From: 02-FULL-45-11b sp041663485
Lineage (GTDB): Bacteria; Patescibacteriota; Patescibacteriia; Buchananbacterales; UBA6539
Direction: 5' to 3'
Assembly: GCA_041663485.1 (NCBI GenBank)
Contig: JBAYMO010000027.1
Location: 1-16,687 of the forward strand
Length of the DNA stretch: 16,687 nucleotides
The number at the start of each line of letters is the position of its first letter. Position 1 is the first letter of the stretch. Below, one piece after another: positions 6,314 to 14,009 of the stretch. The position numbers and the translations under genes were made by a program. The notes under the pieces were generated by a model. That model was not told where the DNA came from, did no database searches, and worked only from the letters and a program-made list of their open reading frames with translations.

Positions 6314-7951
6314 TTATGATGATAAATTTTGCGTCAAAGACTCCTGTTCGGTTACCTCTTCGGGCAGTTGTGGCTTTTTTAGAATCTTTTTATTAACTAC
6401 TTCAATGAATAATTTGAATTCTTCCGATTTGATCAGCCAGCAAGTAGTAAAGTAAGTTACTAAGCCGGCACTACCGGCGGCCAAGGTCTGTGAAGCCACG
6501 CCAATAAAGGTCTGCAAACCGAGCCACTGTTGCATGGGATATTTTATGGCTTGAGCGACAATGGCCATCATAAAAGCCGCCACGCAAATTTTACTAAAAG
6601 AAATTAAAATTTTCATTCCATCCATGCTCCCAAAACGCTGCCGTAAAATTATGGCTAAAAGCAAGAAATTTATTATGGTTGAAAGGGAGAATGCAGCCGC
6701 TAAACCCATCACGCCAAACCACCTTGATAGGCTGACAGCCAAAATAAAATTAATTACCTCGGTTACTAGTCCGACCACAAATGGCGTTTTAGTGTCTTGC
6801 TGGGCGTAATAAGCTCGAGCCAAAACCAGAATACATGATTGAGCAAAAAGGCTAACGGCAAATATGGACAAAACTTGTAAAGTTAAAAGCGTATCATTCC
6901 AATCAAATTTGCCGGAACCCAAAATTACCCGCACCACTTGAGCGCGCAGAACAATCAATAGCACCGAAGCCGGAATAACCAAAAAAAGTATTTGTCTGAT
7001 CGTCAGCGACAAGGCCTGAATAAATTTTTTCTTATTATTAACAGCTTCGGACAAGGTCGGAAAAGCCGCCACGGCAAAAGAAACGCCGAATAATCCCAAA
7101 GGAAAACTTTGAATATTGTTGGCTAAATTGAATACCGCAATGCTGCCGGCGGCTAAAGTTGAACCAATAATTGTGACCACTAAAAAATTAATCTGCGAAA
7201 CCATAATGCCCATGGTTCGGGGCACCATCAAGGTTAAAATTTTACGCAAACCCTTATTACCTAAATCAAACCGCCAGCGCCAACGATAACCCAAAGTCCA
7301 GGCCGCCACAATTTGAATCAACATGTGCATAAATGCTCCCAAAACTACGCCCCAGGCCAAGCCATAAATTCCCAAAATTGGCACAAAAAATATCGCCCCA
7401 ATAATTATGCCAATATTGTACAAAATCGGCGCTATGGAATAAATGAAAAAACTTTTTAATGACTGCAACACGCTGCCAAAGATTCCCGACATAGCCAAAA
7501 ACATCAGACTGAAAAACATAATTTGCGTCATTTTGGTGGTAGTAGCTAATTGTTCAGGTGAAAAACCTGGCGTAATTATTTTTACCAACCAAGGTGCCGT
7601 GGCCACCATTAAGGCCGAAAGGATAAAAACCGTCAAGATAATAAAATTAAAAAAAACATTGACTAATTCCCAAGCCTTATTTTTATTACTGCCAACCAGG
7701 CTGGTAAAAACCGGAATAAAGCCCGCGGAAAGCGAGCCTAAAATTAATAAATTAAAAATCAAATCGGGAATTCTAAATGCCGCGTAGTAAACATCCAATT
7801 CTCCGCCCGCGCCGAATTGTCCGGCCAAAACACGATCACGTAAAACTCCAAAAAGCCGCGACACCAAAGAAGCGGCTCCTAAAAGAATGGCGGCCGAAGT
7901 TATAGTTTTTGACTGGGAACTAAAAAGATTCTTTAATTTTACTTTTATCAT
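6314..7951 (-). CDS. murJ: Lipid II flippase MurJ (MviN family)
   Basis: The 545-residue protein is almost entirely hydrophobic, consistent with the 14 membrane helices of MurJ. The N-terminus carries the family signature: SAAILLGAASLVSRLFGVLR, followed by DRVLAGQFGAGGELDVYYAA and FRIPDLIFNLLILGSLSAGF. Later segments include IVGSNKNKAW-type loops, ANNIQSFPLGLFGVSFAVAA and FPTLSEAVNNKKKF, also typical. MurJ moves lipid II across the inner membrane for peptidoglycan synthesis. The last part is a polar tail (KILKKPQLPEEVTEQESL). It starts only 3 bases after the stop of the acetate-CoA ligase gene, so the two are almost certainly co-transcribed, although no functional link is obvious. Other MATE/MOP-type flippases are less likely because of the N-terminal signature. 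Confidence 0.94.
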   Translation of the reverse strand: MIKVKLKNLFSSQSKTITSAAILLGAASLVSRLFGVLRDRVLAGQFGAGGELDVYYAAFRIPDLIFNLLILGSLSAGFIPVFTSLVGSNKNKAWELVNVFFNFIILTVFILSALMVATAPWLVKIITPGFSPEQLATTTKMTQIMFFSLMFLAMSGIFGSVLQSLKSFFIYSIAPILYNIGIIIGAIFFVPILGIYGLAWGVVLGAFMHMLIQIVAAWTLGYRWRWRFDLGNKGLRKILTLMVPRTMGIMVSQINFLVVTIIGSTLAAGSIAVFNLANNIQSFPLGLFGVSFAVAAFPTLSEAVNNKKKFIQALSLTIRQILFLVIPASVLLIVLRAQVVRVILGSGKFDWNDTLLTLQVLSIFAVSLFAQSCILVLARAYYAQQDTKTPFVVGLVTEVINFILAVSLSRWFGVMGLAAAFSLSTIINFLLLAIILRQRFGSMDGMKILISFSKICVAAFMMAIVAQAIKYPMQQWLGLQTFIGVASQTLAAGSAGLVTYFTTCWLIKSEEFKLFIEVVNKKILKKPQLPEEVTEQESLTQNLSS

Positions 7952-7954
7952 TTT

Positions 7955-10051
7955 TTACTTTAAAAATCTTAAATCAACCACCTTGCAGCCCTTACCTTTT
8001 AATCCAACCATAACCGGATTAAAATCAATCTCTTTAATTTCATCGAATTGACTGGAGAAATCCCCTAATTTTACTAATAGTTCGGCCACGGCATCCAAAT
8101 CCAGGGGTTCTTGGCCGCGAGCCCCTAAAAACATCTTGTAGATTTTCAATTCCGAAAGCATTTTTTTCGCTTCCGCTAAGGAAAATGGCGCGATTCTAAA
8201 GGCCACGTCTTTAAAAATTTCCGTATAAATACCTCCGGCACCAACCATAACCAATGGTCCAAACTGTGGATCTTGTTTAACCCCTAAAATAATTTCTAAT
8301 CCCTTAGCCATTTCCCCAACTAAAAAGCCGTCAATTTTTGCGCCCTTCATATTTTTATTCAGGGTCTTTTTCATATCAGCCAGAGCAATTTTTAAATCTT
8401 TGGGGGTTTTAATATTTACTTTAACTCCACCCACGTCTGACTTGTGAATAATATCCGGTGAAACAACCTTGAGAGCAACCGGGTAGCCAATTTTTTTGGC
8501 AATTTGCAAGGCTTGTTTTTCATCTGGTGCTAATCCAGCTTTGTGTAAAGGAAATTTTAAAGGCAATAAAAGATCGCGACAATCTTGTTCAGTGATTTGT
8601 TTTTTCTTTAAAATTTCTTGAACTTTATTTTTTGATTTATACTCAGTCAAATCCGTCGCCACAGCAAAACCCTTGGTAGATTTTTGATTTTGAGCAAATT
8701 CCGCCATTAGCCCCAAAGATTTGACTGCCCCGGCCGGAGAATCAAAATAGGGCAAAGAATATTTATTAAATATGTCATAAGCGGAAACGATTTTTTTCTC
8801 ACCCAAAAAGCAAAGCAACACCGGCTTGGAATATTTTTTGGCAATTTTCCCTACGGCTTCGGCGGTTTTTTCCACTTCGGTCATTTTTTGCGGCGTTAAT
8901 AAAACAATAACCGCATCAACATTTTTGTCCGGCAAGACTAAATCCAAAGCCAAACCATAGCGATCAGACTTGGCATCGCCCAAAATATCAACCGGATTAT
9001 GATTACTGGCGGCAGCCGGTAAATTTTGTTTTAAGGCGTCCTTGGTGGTCTGACTTAAATCCGCAATTTTTAAATTATGGCTGGGTAATAAATCAGTAAG
9101 TAAAATACCCGGCCCGCCCGCGTTCGTAATTATTCCCACCCGATTGCCCGCCGGCAATGGCTGCAAAGAAAAAGCTTTGGCTAAGTCAAAAAAATCGTCC
9201 GAACCGACCGCTTCAATTACTCCGGCCTGAGCAAAAGCGGTAGTGTAGGCCTGAGCTGAGCCCGCCAAGGAACCGGTATGGGACGATACAGCTTTTTGCC
9301 CGGCTTCAGTTTTACCGGCCTTAAGCACAACCACCGGTTTGATTTTTGAAATTTTAGCCACCGCGGACATAAAAAGCCGTCCAGCCTTAATCTCTTCCAA
9401 ATATAAAATAATAACTTTTATTTTATCATCAGCCGCAAAATAATTAAGCAATTGAATTTCGTCAATCCCCGCTTTATTGCCCAAACTAACCATATAACCA
9501 ATGCCAAGTTTTTGCGCCATCGCCTTATCCAATATGGCCGTACCTAAAGCGCCGGATTGAGAGATAAAAGCAATATTGCCGGCTAAATCAAACTTTTCCG
9601 CGAATGAAGCGTTCAAAGGCAATAAAGTGGAGATATAGCCCAAACAATTTGGACCTAATAAATTTATTTTATACTCTTGGGCAACGGCTATTAAATCATC
9701 TTCTAATTTTTTACCCTCCGAGCCAATCTCCTTGAAACCGGCGGAAATAACTATTACATTTTTACAACCCTGCTGACCGCATTGTTTTAGTACATCTAAA
9801 ACCAGTTTAGCCGGTATGGCAATAATCGCTAAATCAACATTCTCTTTAATCTCTAAGATTGAGGAAAAGCACTTTATACCCTCAATATTTGAATCTTTGG
9901 GATTAACAGGAAAAATTTTTCCGGAGTAACTATTTTTGATATTCAATAAAATATCATTGCCCACCTTATCCTTCTCGGTCGAGGCGCCAATAATAGCTAC
10001 GGATTTTGGATGAAAAAAAATATCAAGGCTTCTCTCTTCAAAATTGGCCAT
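7955..10051 (-). CDS. acd: Acetate-CoA ligase (ADP-forming), fused alpha and beta subunits
   Basis: This 698-residue NDP-forming acyl-CoA synthetase is expected to turn acetyl-CoA, ADP and phosphate into acetate, CoA and ATP in the cytoplasm, a substrate-level energy step of fermentation. The CoA-binding domain comes first (FFHPKSVAIIGASTEKDKVG, residues 12-31), then GPNCLGY (133-139), SQSGALGTAIL (164-174) and the catalytic loop SSHTGSLAGS with His258 (256-265). A second flavodoxin-like part follows (VGIITNAGGPGILLTDLL). The C-terminal ATP-grasp part begins near residue 480 and contains LKVVSPDIIHKSDVGGVKVN with His536, VMVGAGGIYTEIFKD and EIDFNPVMV (674-682). The fused alpha-beta order is one of the known arrangements. 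Substrate could also be another acyl-CoA. It follows the micro-gene at 10082 by 30 bases and precedes murJ by 3. No Shine-Dalgarno site is visible. Confidence 0.92.
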   Translation of the reverse strand: MANFEERSLDIFFHPKSVAIIGASTEKDKVGNDILLNIKNSYSGKIFPVNPKDSNIEGIKCFSSILEIKENVDLAIIAIPAKLVLDVLKQCGQQGCKNVIVISAGFKEIGSEGKKLEDDLIAVAQEYKINLLGPNCLGYISTLLPLNASFAEKFDLAGNIAFISQSGALGTAILDKAMAQKLGIGYMVSLGNKAGIDEIQLLNYFAADDKIKVIILYLEEIKAGRLFMSAVAKISKIKPVVVLKAGKTEAGQKAVSSHTGSLAGSAQAYTTAFAQAGVIEAVGSDDFFDLAKAFSLQPLPAGNRVGIITNAGGPGILLTDLLPSHNLKIADLSQTTKDALKQNLPAAASNHNPVDILGDAKSDRYGLALDLVLPDKNVDAVIVLLTPQKMTEVEKTAEAVGKIAKKYSKPVLLCFLGEKKIVSAYDIFNKYSLPYFDSPAGAVKSLGLMAEFAQNQKSTKGFAVATDLTEYKSKNKVQEILKKKQITEQDCRDLLLPLKFPLHKAGLAPDEKQALQIAKKIGYPVALKVVSPDIIHKSDVGGVKVNIKTPKDLKIALADMKKTLNKNMKGAKIDGFLVGEMAKGLEIILGVKQDPQFGPLVMVGAGGIYTEIFKDVAFRIAPFSLAEAKKMLSELKIYKMFLGARGQEPLDLDAVAELLVKLGDFSSQFDEIKEIDFNPVMVGLKGKGCKVVDLRFLK

Positions 10052-10081
10052 TGCTTTGCGTAAAAGAATTGATTAATTAAA

Positions 10082-10168
10082 TTAAGAAAGTTTGGATTTT
10101 ACAATCAGAACGGCCACGACGCCGACCAAAATTAAAAATAATCCAAGATACATTTGACTATTGCTCAT
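10082..10168 (-). CDS. 28-residue membrane micro-protein coupled to the PfkB kinase gene
   Basis: The ATG at 10168-10166 overlaps the TGA stop of the kinase gene (ATGA), the classical arrangement for translational coupling. The 28-codon frame ends with TAA at 10084-10082. The peptide has a short polar start (MSNSQMY), one hydrophobic span (LGLFLILVGVVAVLIV) and a basic end (KSKLS), so it is a single-pass membrane peptide. Hydrophobic character, position inside an apparent operon and the exact overlap argue that it is real although very short. Function is unknown; the family is not recognised. Small peptides like this may assist or localise a neighbouring protein, here the kinase, the acetate-CoA ligase or MurJ, but that is only inference. 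Confidence 0.68.
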   Translation of the reverse strand: MSNSQMYLGLFLILVGVVAVLIVKSKLS

Positions 10169-11178
10169 AGTTTTATTTTATCTAGTAATTTTTTTCGAAC
10201 TAGCAGGCCATTTTGCGCCCCCATTTTGGTCAAGACCGCGGCGCTGTTGCCCATCCCCCATTTTAAGGCTTTCTTAATCTCATTTTTTTCCACGATTAAT
10301 CCGGCCAGAAAAGCGGAGCCAAAGGCATCACCCACGCCCACGGTATTAATCGCCTTTGATTTAATAATTTTTTGATGATAAATTGTCCGGCCATCATAAG
10401 CCCAAGCGCCCTTTTTGCCATCAGTTAAAATTACCAACTTGGGTCCCCATTCCTGCAAAATATTCAAAAGATAAATCGGCTTGTTCAAAAAATTGGGATT
10501 ACGCTTACCCAGCTTGATACCCGACAAAGCCAATTCAATGGCTTCATCTTTATTAACGATTAAAACCTGGGTCTGTTTGAAATATTCCTCCAGAGCCCGT
10601 TTGCCTGCCTGTAATTGAAAATTTCCGGGATTCCACATGATTTTTATTCCTTTAGATTTGGCCAAAAAGAATATTTCTTTTAAATTTTTCGGCCAGTCTT
10701 TGCCGGAAAGCGAGGTTAAATAAAACCACTGGCTGCTTAAATTTTTAGCTTGCTGAGAATTAAAAATCAGATTCTGCGAAGCGCCACGGTAAGCAAAGCC
10801 GATATGCTCTCTTTCTTTTTTATCAGTGGCAATTAAAAATGATAAGCCGGTCGGAGCTTTGCTATCAGTTTGCAGATAGCTGACGTCGATTTTTTCACGA
10901 GTTAAATTGTTAATTACTTCGCGGCCAATTTCATCATTTCCCACGCGCGAAATTATTGCTGTTTTCAAGCCTAATCGGGAAAAAGCTACCGCGCTATTTG
11001 ATCCGCCGCCGCCGAAAGTCAGGCTGACTTCCTTGGGATTAATTTTAGCGCCATACTCAAAGGCGAGCATTCTTTGAGAAGTCAAATTCTCCGGAGTATA
11101 AAAAACTCGACCCTGATCGGTAAAAAAAGTAAAGTCCCTCACCGCGCCGCCAATCGAAACGACGTCAAAATTTGCCAT
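10165..11178 (-). CDS. PfkB-family carbohydrate or nucleoside kinase
   Basis: The 337-residue protein shows the ribokinase/PfkB fold: an N-terminal VVSIGGAVRDFTF strand, the glycine-rich LTFGGGGSNSAVAFSRLG (residues 53-70), AIISRVGNDEIGREV, MWNPGNFQLQAG, LIVNKDEAIEL (206-216), LVILTDGKKGAW and the ATP and anion-hole motif INTVGVGDAFGSAFLAG (277-293) with the catalytic base Asp284. It should phosphorylate a sugar or nucleoside with ATP. The substrate cannot be read from sequence; ribokinase, fructokinase and adenosine/nucleoside kinase activities all occur in the family. In the last motif Asn replaces the usual Asp of DTxGAGD. A promoter lies at 11212-11240. It is the first gene of a likely operon with the 28-residue peptide, the acetate-CoA ligase and murJ. 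A TAGGAG sits 19 bases before the ATG, too far for normal use. Confidence 0.88.
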   Translation of the reverse strand: MANFDVVSIGGAVRDFTFFTDQGRVFYTPENLTSQRMLAFEYGAKINPKEVSLTFGGGGSNSAVAFSRLGLKTAIISRVGNDEIGREVINNLTREKIDVSYLQTDSKAPTGLSFLIATDKKEREHIGFAYRGASQNLIFNSQQAKNLSSQWFYLTSLSGKDWPKNLKEIFFLAKSKGIKIMWNPGNFQLQAGKRALEEYFKQTQVLIVNKDEAIELALSGIKLGKRNPNFLNKPIYLLNILQEWGPKLVILTDGKKGAWAYDGRTIYHQKIIKSKAINTVGVGDAFGSAFLAGLIVEKNEIKKALKWGMGNSAAVLTKMGAQNGLLVRKKLLDKIKL

Positions 11179-11211
11179 AAGTTTAAATTAATTATCTCCT
11201 ACTGCTAAAAT

Positions 11212-11240
11212 ATTATAACATAAAAATTTAAAACTTTAAA
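11212..11240 (-). promoter_or_regulatory. Promoter of the kinase-acd-murJ operon
   Basis: On the minus strand TTTAAA (11240-11235) and a perfect TATAAT (11217-11212) are separated by 17 bases, with TGT as extended -10. It lies just after the terminator of the CAP gene and about 34 bases before the kinase start. Confidence 0.62.
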
Positions 11241-11261
11241 CTTTAGCTGTCAGAATGTTTT

Positions 11262-11297
11262 CAAATAAAAAAAGCCGACTTTTTTTCGGGCTTTTTT
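11262..11297 (-). terminator. Intrinsic terminator of the CAP-domain gene
   Basis: On the minus strand AAAAAAGCC (11297-11289) pairs with GGCTTTTTT (11276-11268), and a T-rich tail follows. It lies 7 bases after the CAP stop. The A-tract on the other side makes it potentially bidirectional. Confidence 0.75.
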
Positions 11298-11304
11298 ATC
11301 GATT

Positions 11305-12624
11305 TTATAAGATAATGAGATTGGTATCAATCTGTTCAAAAAAATGAAACTTGACCAAAATAAGAGCCACTAGCAAAGCAATCACGGCTAAACTTTGGAG
11401 AATAATTGAAGTATGCTGAACCCTGATTTTAATAAAAATATTCAAGGCCAAAGAAAAAAGCAGAAAGACCAAAAAGGCGACAAACAAAATGTTGGAATAC
11501 TCAACCGCCATATCAATTAAAGTCGCTCTGGATTTTTTTTCACCTAGAACCAAAACGCCATTATTTTCCTGACTATTACCAGCTAAACCAGTCATGGGCT
11601 GATCGGCGATTAAATCTACGGCAATCTCTTCCTCGGATACTCCGGCGGTTTTTGGATTTAAAGCCGTAGTAGTTTTTGTGGCCTTGGAATTATCGCTGAT
11701 TATCTTAGTGGCCGTGGTCGGTTGGGCGACCTTAGTTACCGGCACTGTAGTTTTTGTGGTTTTACTCGCCGTGGTCTTTTTCTGACTGGTTGGGGCTAAA
11801 GCGGTCTGCGTTACTTTTTTAGTCGTTTTATCAGCCGCGGCCAAGCTAGGTACATCTTTTCTTTGCGTGCCAAAAAATTCAACCAACAAGATGGTTTTAT
11901 GACCTGACATTTGTCCGTTCAAGACAGCGATACCAACTTCTAAATATTTTGGATTCAAAATATTACGTCTATGACTAGGGCTATTTAAAAATGCTTCGTG
12001 CACGGTTTCCGCGCTGGTAAAATCAATGGCTAAATTTTCCCCGGCGTAAACATAATCATATTCATTTTTATCAATCCATTCCCAGGGTCGTTTGCCCTCC
12101 GGAGTATCATGCGCAAAATAATCACGCTTAACCATATCCGAACCCTTAGTGGCGGCGTATTTGGTTAAATTAGTATTTTCTTTTAACGGCAATAAGCCCT
12201 CTTGCACCCGCGACTGGTTTATTAATGAAACTATATTTTTGGAAATAATAGCCGAAAGCTCCGCTGGCGTTGGGTAAGTAAAAAATAAAAATACGGTAAC
12301 AATAATTTTAACCAAAATCGCGGCTGAAGAAATAACAATTAAACTCTTAGGTCTTAAAGCTTTCGGTTTGAATTCATTACCGGCGTGCGGAATTAGAAAA
12401 TCACTAAAAAGCTGGCAACTGTTGCTAAAAAATTTCATTGAATCATGTTTACCCTGAGATAAACATTCGATTTCTTTTTTTTCTTTTCGCAAAAATCTTG
12501 ACCAACGCTTTGGGTGAAGATAAATAAAAAGACCAGCGATAAGCTGGAATAAAACCACAAAAGCCCCAATTAAACTTAGGATAATGCTCTTACTAATTTT
12601 GCCATCTTTTTTAGCCCAGAACAT
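11305..12624 (-). CDS. Membrane-anchored CAP (SCP/PR1) domain protein
   Basis: The 439-residue protein has hydrophobic segments at about 13-36 and 95-117, an extracytoplasmic CAP domain at about 130-255, a Thr/Lys-rich low-complexity linker (257-325) and two C-terminal segments (about 377-400 and 405-425). CAP features are LINQSRVQEGLLPLKENTNL, DYFAHDTPEGKRPWEWI with His172, AGENLAIDFTSAETVHEAF and LNSPSHRRNILNPKYLEVGI. Between the first two membrane segments lies FLIPHAGNEFKPKALRPKSL, a block I associate with CAP proteins of Patescibacteria. The exact activity of bacterial CAP proteins is unclear; surface binding or hydrolase roles are possible. It probably displays the CAP domain outside the cell on a flexible linker. 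The gene stands alone between a consensus promoter (12654-12682) and a terminator (11262-11297). Confidence 0.87.
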   Translation of the reverse strand: MFWAKKDGKISKSIILSLIGAFVVLFQLIAGLFIYLHPKRWSRFLRKEKKEIECLSQGKHDSMKFFSNSCQLFSDFLIPHAGNEFKPKALRPKSLIVISSAAILVKIIVTVFLFFTYPTPAELSAIISKNIVSLINQSRVQEGLLPLKENTNLTKYAATKGSDMVKRDYFAHDTPEGKRPWEWIDKNEYDYVYAGENLAIDFTSAETVHEAFLNSPSHRRNILNPKYLEVGIAVLNGQMSGHKTILLVEFFGTQRKDVPSLAAADKTTKKVTQTALAPTSQKKTTASKTTKTTVPVTKVAQPTTATKIISDNSKATKTTTALNPKTAGVSEEEIAVDLIADQPMTGLAGNSQENNGVLVLGEKKSRATLIDMAVEYSNILFVAFLVFLLFSLALNIFIKIRVQHTSIILQSLAVIALLVALILVKFHFFEQIDTNLIIL

Positions 12625-12642
12625 ACTTTTTATGAGTCTTTA

Positions 12643-12682
12643 TTGACAAATTTATTATATCACGAGAACTCAAATTTGTCAA
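12643..12682. promoter_or_regulatory. Operator-like inverted repeat around the CAP promoter
   Basis: TTGACAAATTT (12643-12653) and AAATTTGTCAA (12672-12682) are perfect 11-base complements separated by 18 bases. One arm contains the -35 box and the other lies beyond the -10 box near the transcription start. This spacing fits a binding site for a dimeric repressor. The partial symmetry of the -35 sequence alone does not explain 11 matching bases. Confidence 0.45.
12654..12682 (-). promoter_or_regulatory. Consensus promoter of the CAP-domain gene
   Basis: On the minus strand there is a perfect TTGACA (12682-12677), a 17-base spacer and a perfect TATAAT (12659-12654) with a TGA extended -10. 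It is the closest match to the sigma-70 consensus in the window. The predicted start is about 12647, about 22 bases before the ATG. Confidence 0.85.
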
Positions 12683-12714
12683 ATGCGCTCATAATTATCA
12701 AACTAATATTTTCT

Positions 12715-13950
12715 CTACTCGTCCTGGTTGCTATTAAACGGCGAATTCAGATTTACTTCTTTGTCTGGCTTTTTACTATTTACCAAAATATAAATACTAC
12801 TGACAACCGCCACGCCTAAAAGCCAAATATTTAGCCAACATTCAGGATACGCTAAAATTGTCGGCAAGATATACACTATTAATTGCTGCCACCAAAGATT
12901 TTTGCCCCAGGATTTTTCTGAGTTTTTAGAGCTAGCCCAGAGTAAAATGGTGCCAAAAAAGTTTAGAATTAACAAAATAATAATATAAATTTTGCACGAC
13001 CCATAGACTAAGGCTGCTGAATCTGATTTTTTTTCATTTACCTTGGCTTGGGAAATAATTGAAGCGAGATCATCGTTTTCTGAATAATCTGTCGAAAGAA
13101 TTCGGCCAGACATTAATTGACGGTTGTCGCCAACCGATTTAGACAATGCTTTAATTGGCGCTTGAGTTGAGCCGTGATCAGATTTTGATGTGGTAAAAGA
13201 TATTTCATCGGAAACTAAATAATTCGCGCCACGCCACTGGTTAGGATCAGGCAGCACTCTGACGCGATAAAAATATGTGGCATCAGCTTGCAAATTATTT
13301 ATCACCACCGTGTGAAAAGTTTTAGCTTCAAAATCAAAAGATGAAGCATAGGCATAACCAAAATTTTTGAGATCCAGTGACATTTCCTGGCCAGTTTTAC
13401 CGGAAAAATCAAAAATAACCTGGCCCACGGTCTTAGAGTTTGTAAACCATGAAATCTCCACGCTACTATCTGAGAGCGACTTAACGCTAATGTCGGAAAT
13501 ATTAATTATCGGAGCAAAAATTTTTGCATCAATGCTTTGATTAAAGCAGCCCATGTCTCTGATTTGATTTTGTCCGGCTTCAATTTTACTAAATGCCAAT
13601 TTGGTAGTCACTTCCCAATTTGACGGCAAAACTACTTCGGTTTGATAATTGCCCGGCATTAAATTAGCAAATTCATAAAAACCAACACTGCTAGTAATGG
13701 TGGTATTAACTAGTTTGTCATTCTGATAAAGATTTACAGTCAGGTTTGATAAATAATTTTCATCCAAATCTTTAATCCCATTAATGTTTACATCCTCAAA
13801 AACCTGACCAGATATTTTCGCCTTTTCAGCTGCTTTAAGCTCACCGGCTAGATTAAAAGAAAATAAAAACAGGCATAAAAAAAAGACTACACGCAGCATA
13901 TTTGCAGTAGTTCCCCTCCAAAAAGGATAGCTTATCCGTTTCTGGTCCAT
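12715..13950 (-). CDS. Exported SdrD-B/fibronectin-like surface protein with C-terminal membrane segments
   Basis: The start is placed at the ATG at 13950, giving 411 residues. A frame-extending TTG at 13995 coincides with the -35 box of a likely promoter and is rejected; an ATG at 13899 is the other option, with GGAGGGG upstream at long spacing. The N-terminus has a signal sequence (MLRVVFFLCLFLFSFNLAGE). Next is an SdrD B-like/SpaA-like domain: ISGQVFEDVNINGIKDLDEN, a D-x-N-x-NG-x-x-D calcium-type loop, then SSVGFYEFANLMPGNYQTEV. A fibronectin type III or purple-acid-phosphatase-N-like domain follows (SSVEISWFTNSKTVGQVIFD, then HTVVINNLQADATYFYRVRV). About three membrane segments end the protein, including IYIIILLILNFFGTILLW and LNIWLLGVAVVSSIYILV, with a polar tail. 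It is probably a surface-displayed protein held in the membrane; its binding partner is unknown. Confidence 0.8.
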   Translation of the reverse strand: MDQKRISYPFWRGTTANMLRVVFFLCLFLFSFNLAGELKAAEKAKISGQVFEDVNINGIKDLDENYLSNLTVNLYQNDKLVNTTITSSVGFYEFANLMPGNYQTEVVLPSNWEVTTKLAFSKIEAGQNQIRDMGCFNQSIDAKIFAPIINISDISVKSLSDSSVEISWFTNSKTVGQVIFDFSGKTGQEMSLDLKNFGYAYASSFDFEAKTFHTVVINNLQADATYFYRVRVLPDPNQWRGANYLVSDEISFTTSKSDHGSTQAPIKALSKSVGDNRQLMSGRILSTDYSENDDLASIISQAKVNEKKSDSAALVYGSCKIYIIILLILNFFGTILLWASSKNSEKSWGKNLWWQQLIVYILPTILAYPECWLNIWLLGVAVVSSIYILVNSKKPDKEVNLNSPFNSNQDE

Positions 13951-13966
13951 ATTTAAGTAGTTTTTT

Positions 13967-13995
13967 AATGTAGCAAAAATTTTACAAAAAGTCAA
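13967..13995 (-). promoter_or_regulatory. Likely promoter of the SdrD-B-like gene
   Basis: On the minus strand TTGACT (13995-13990) and TACATT (13972-13967) are separated by 17 bases. The predicted start, near 13960, leaves only about 10 bases before the ATG at 13950, or about 60 before the ATG at 13899. It lies between the stop of the DUF4015 gene and this gene, so the two may be transcribed separately. Confidence 0.5.
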
Positions 13996-14009
13996 TGACC
14001 AAATATCAA

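Noticed and set aside
6202..7787. Several plus-strand frames over lepA and murJ
   Set aside because: They are antisense to long, well-conserved genes and have no family features or start signals.
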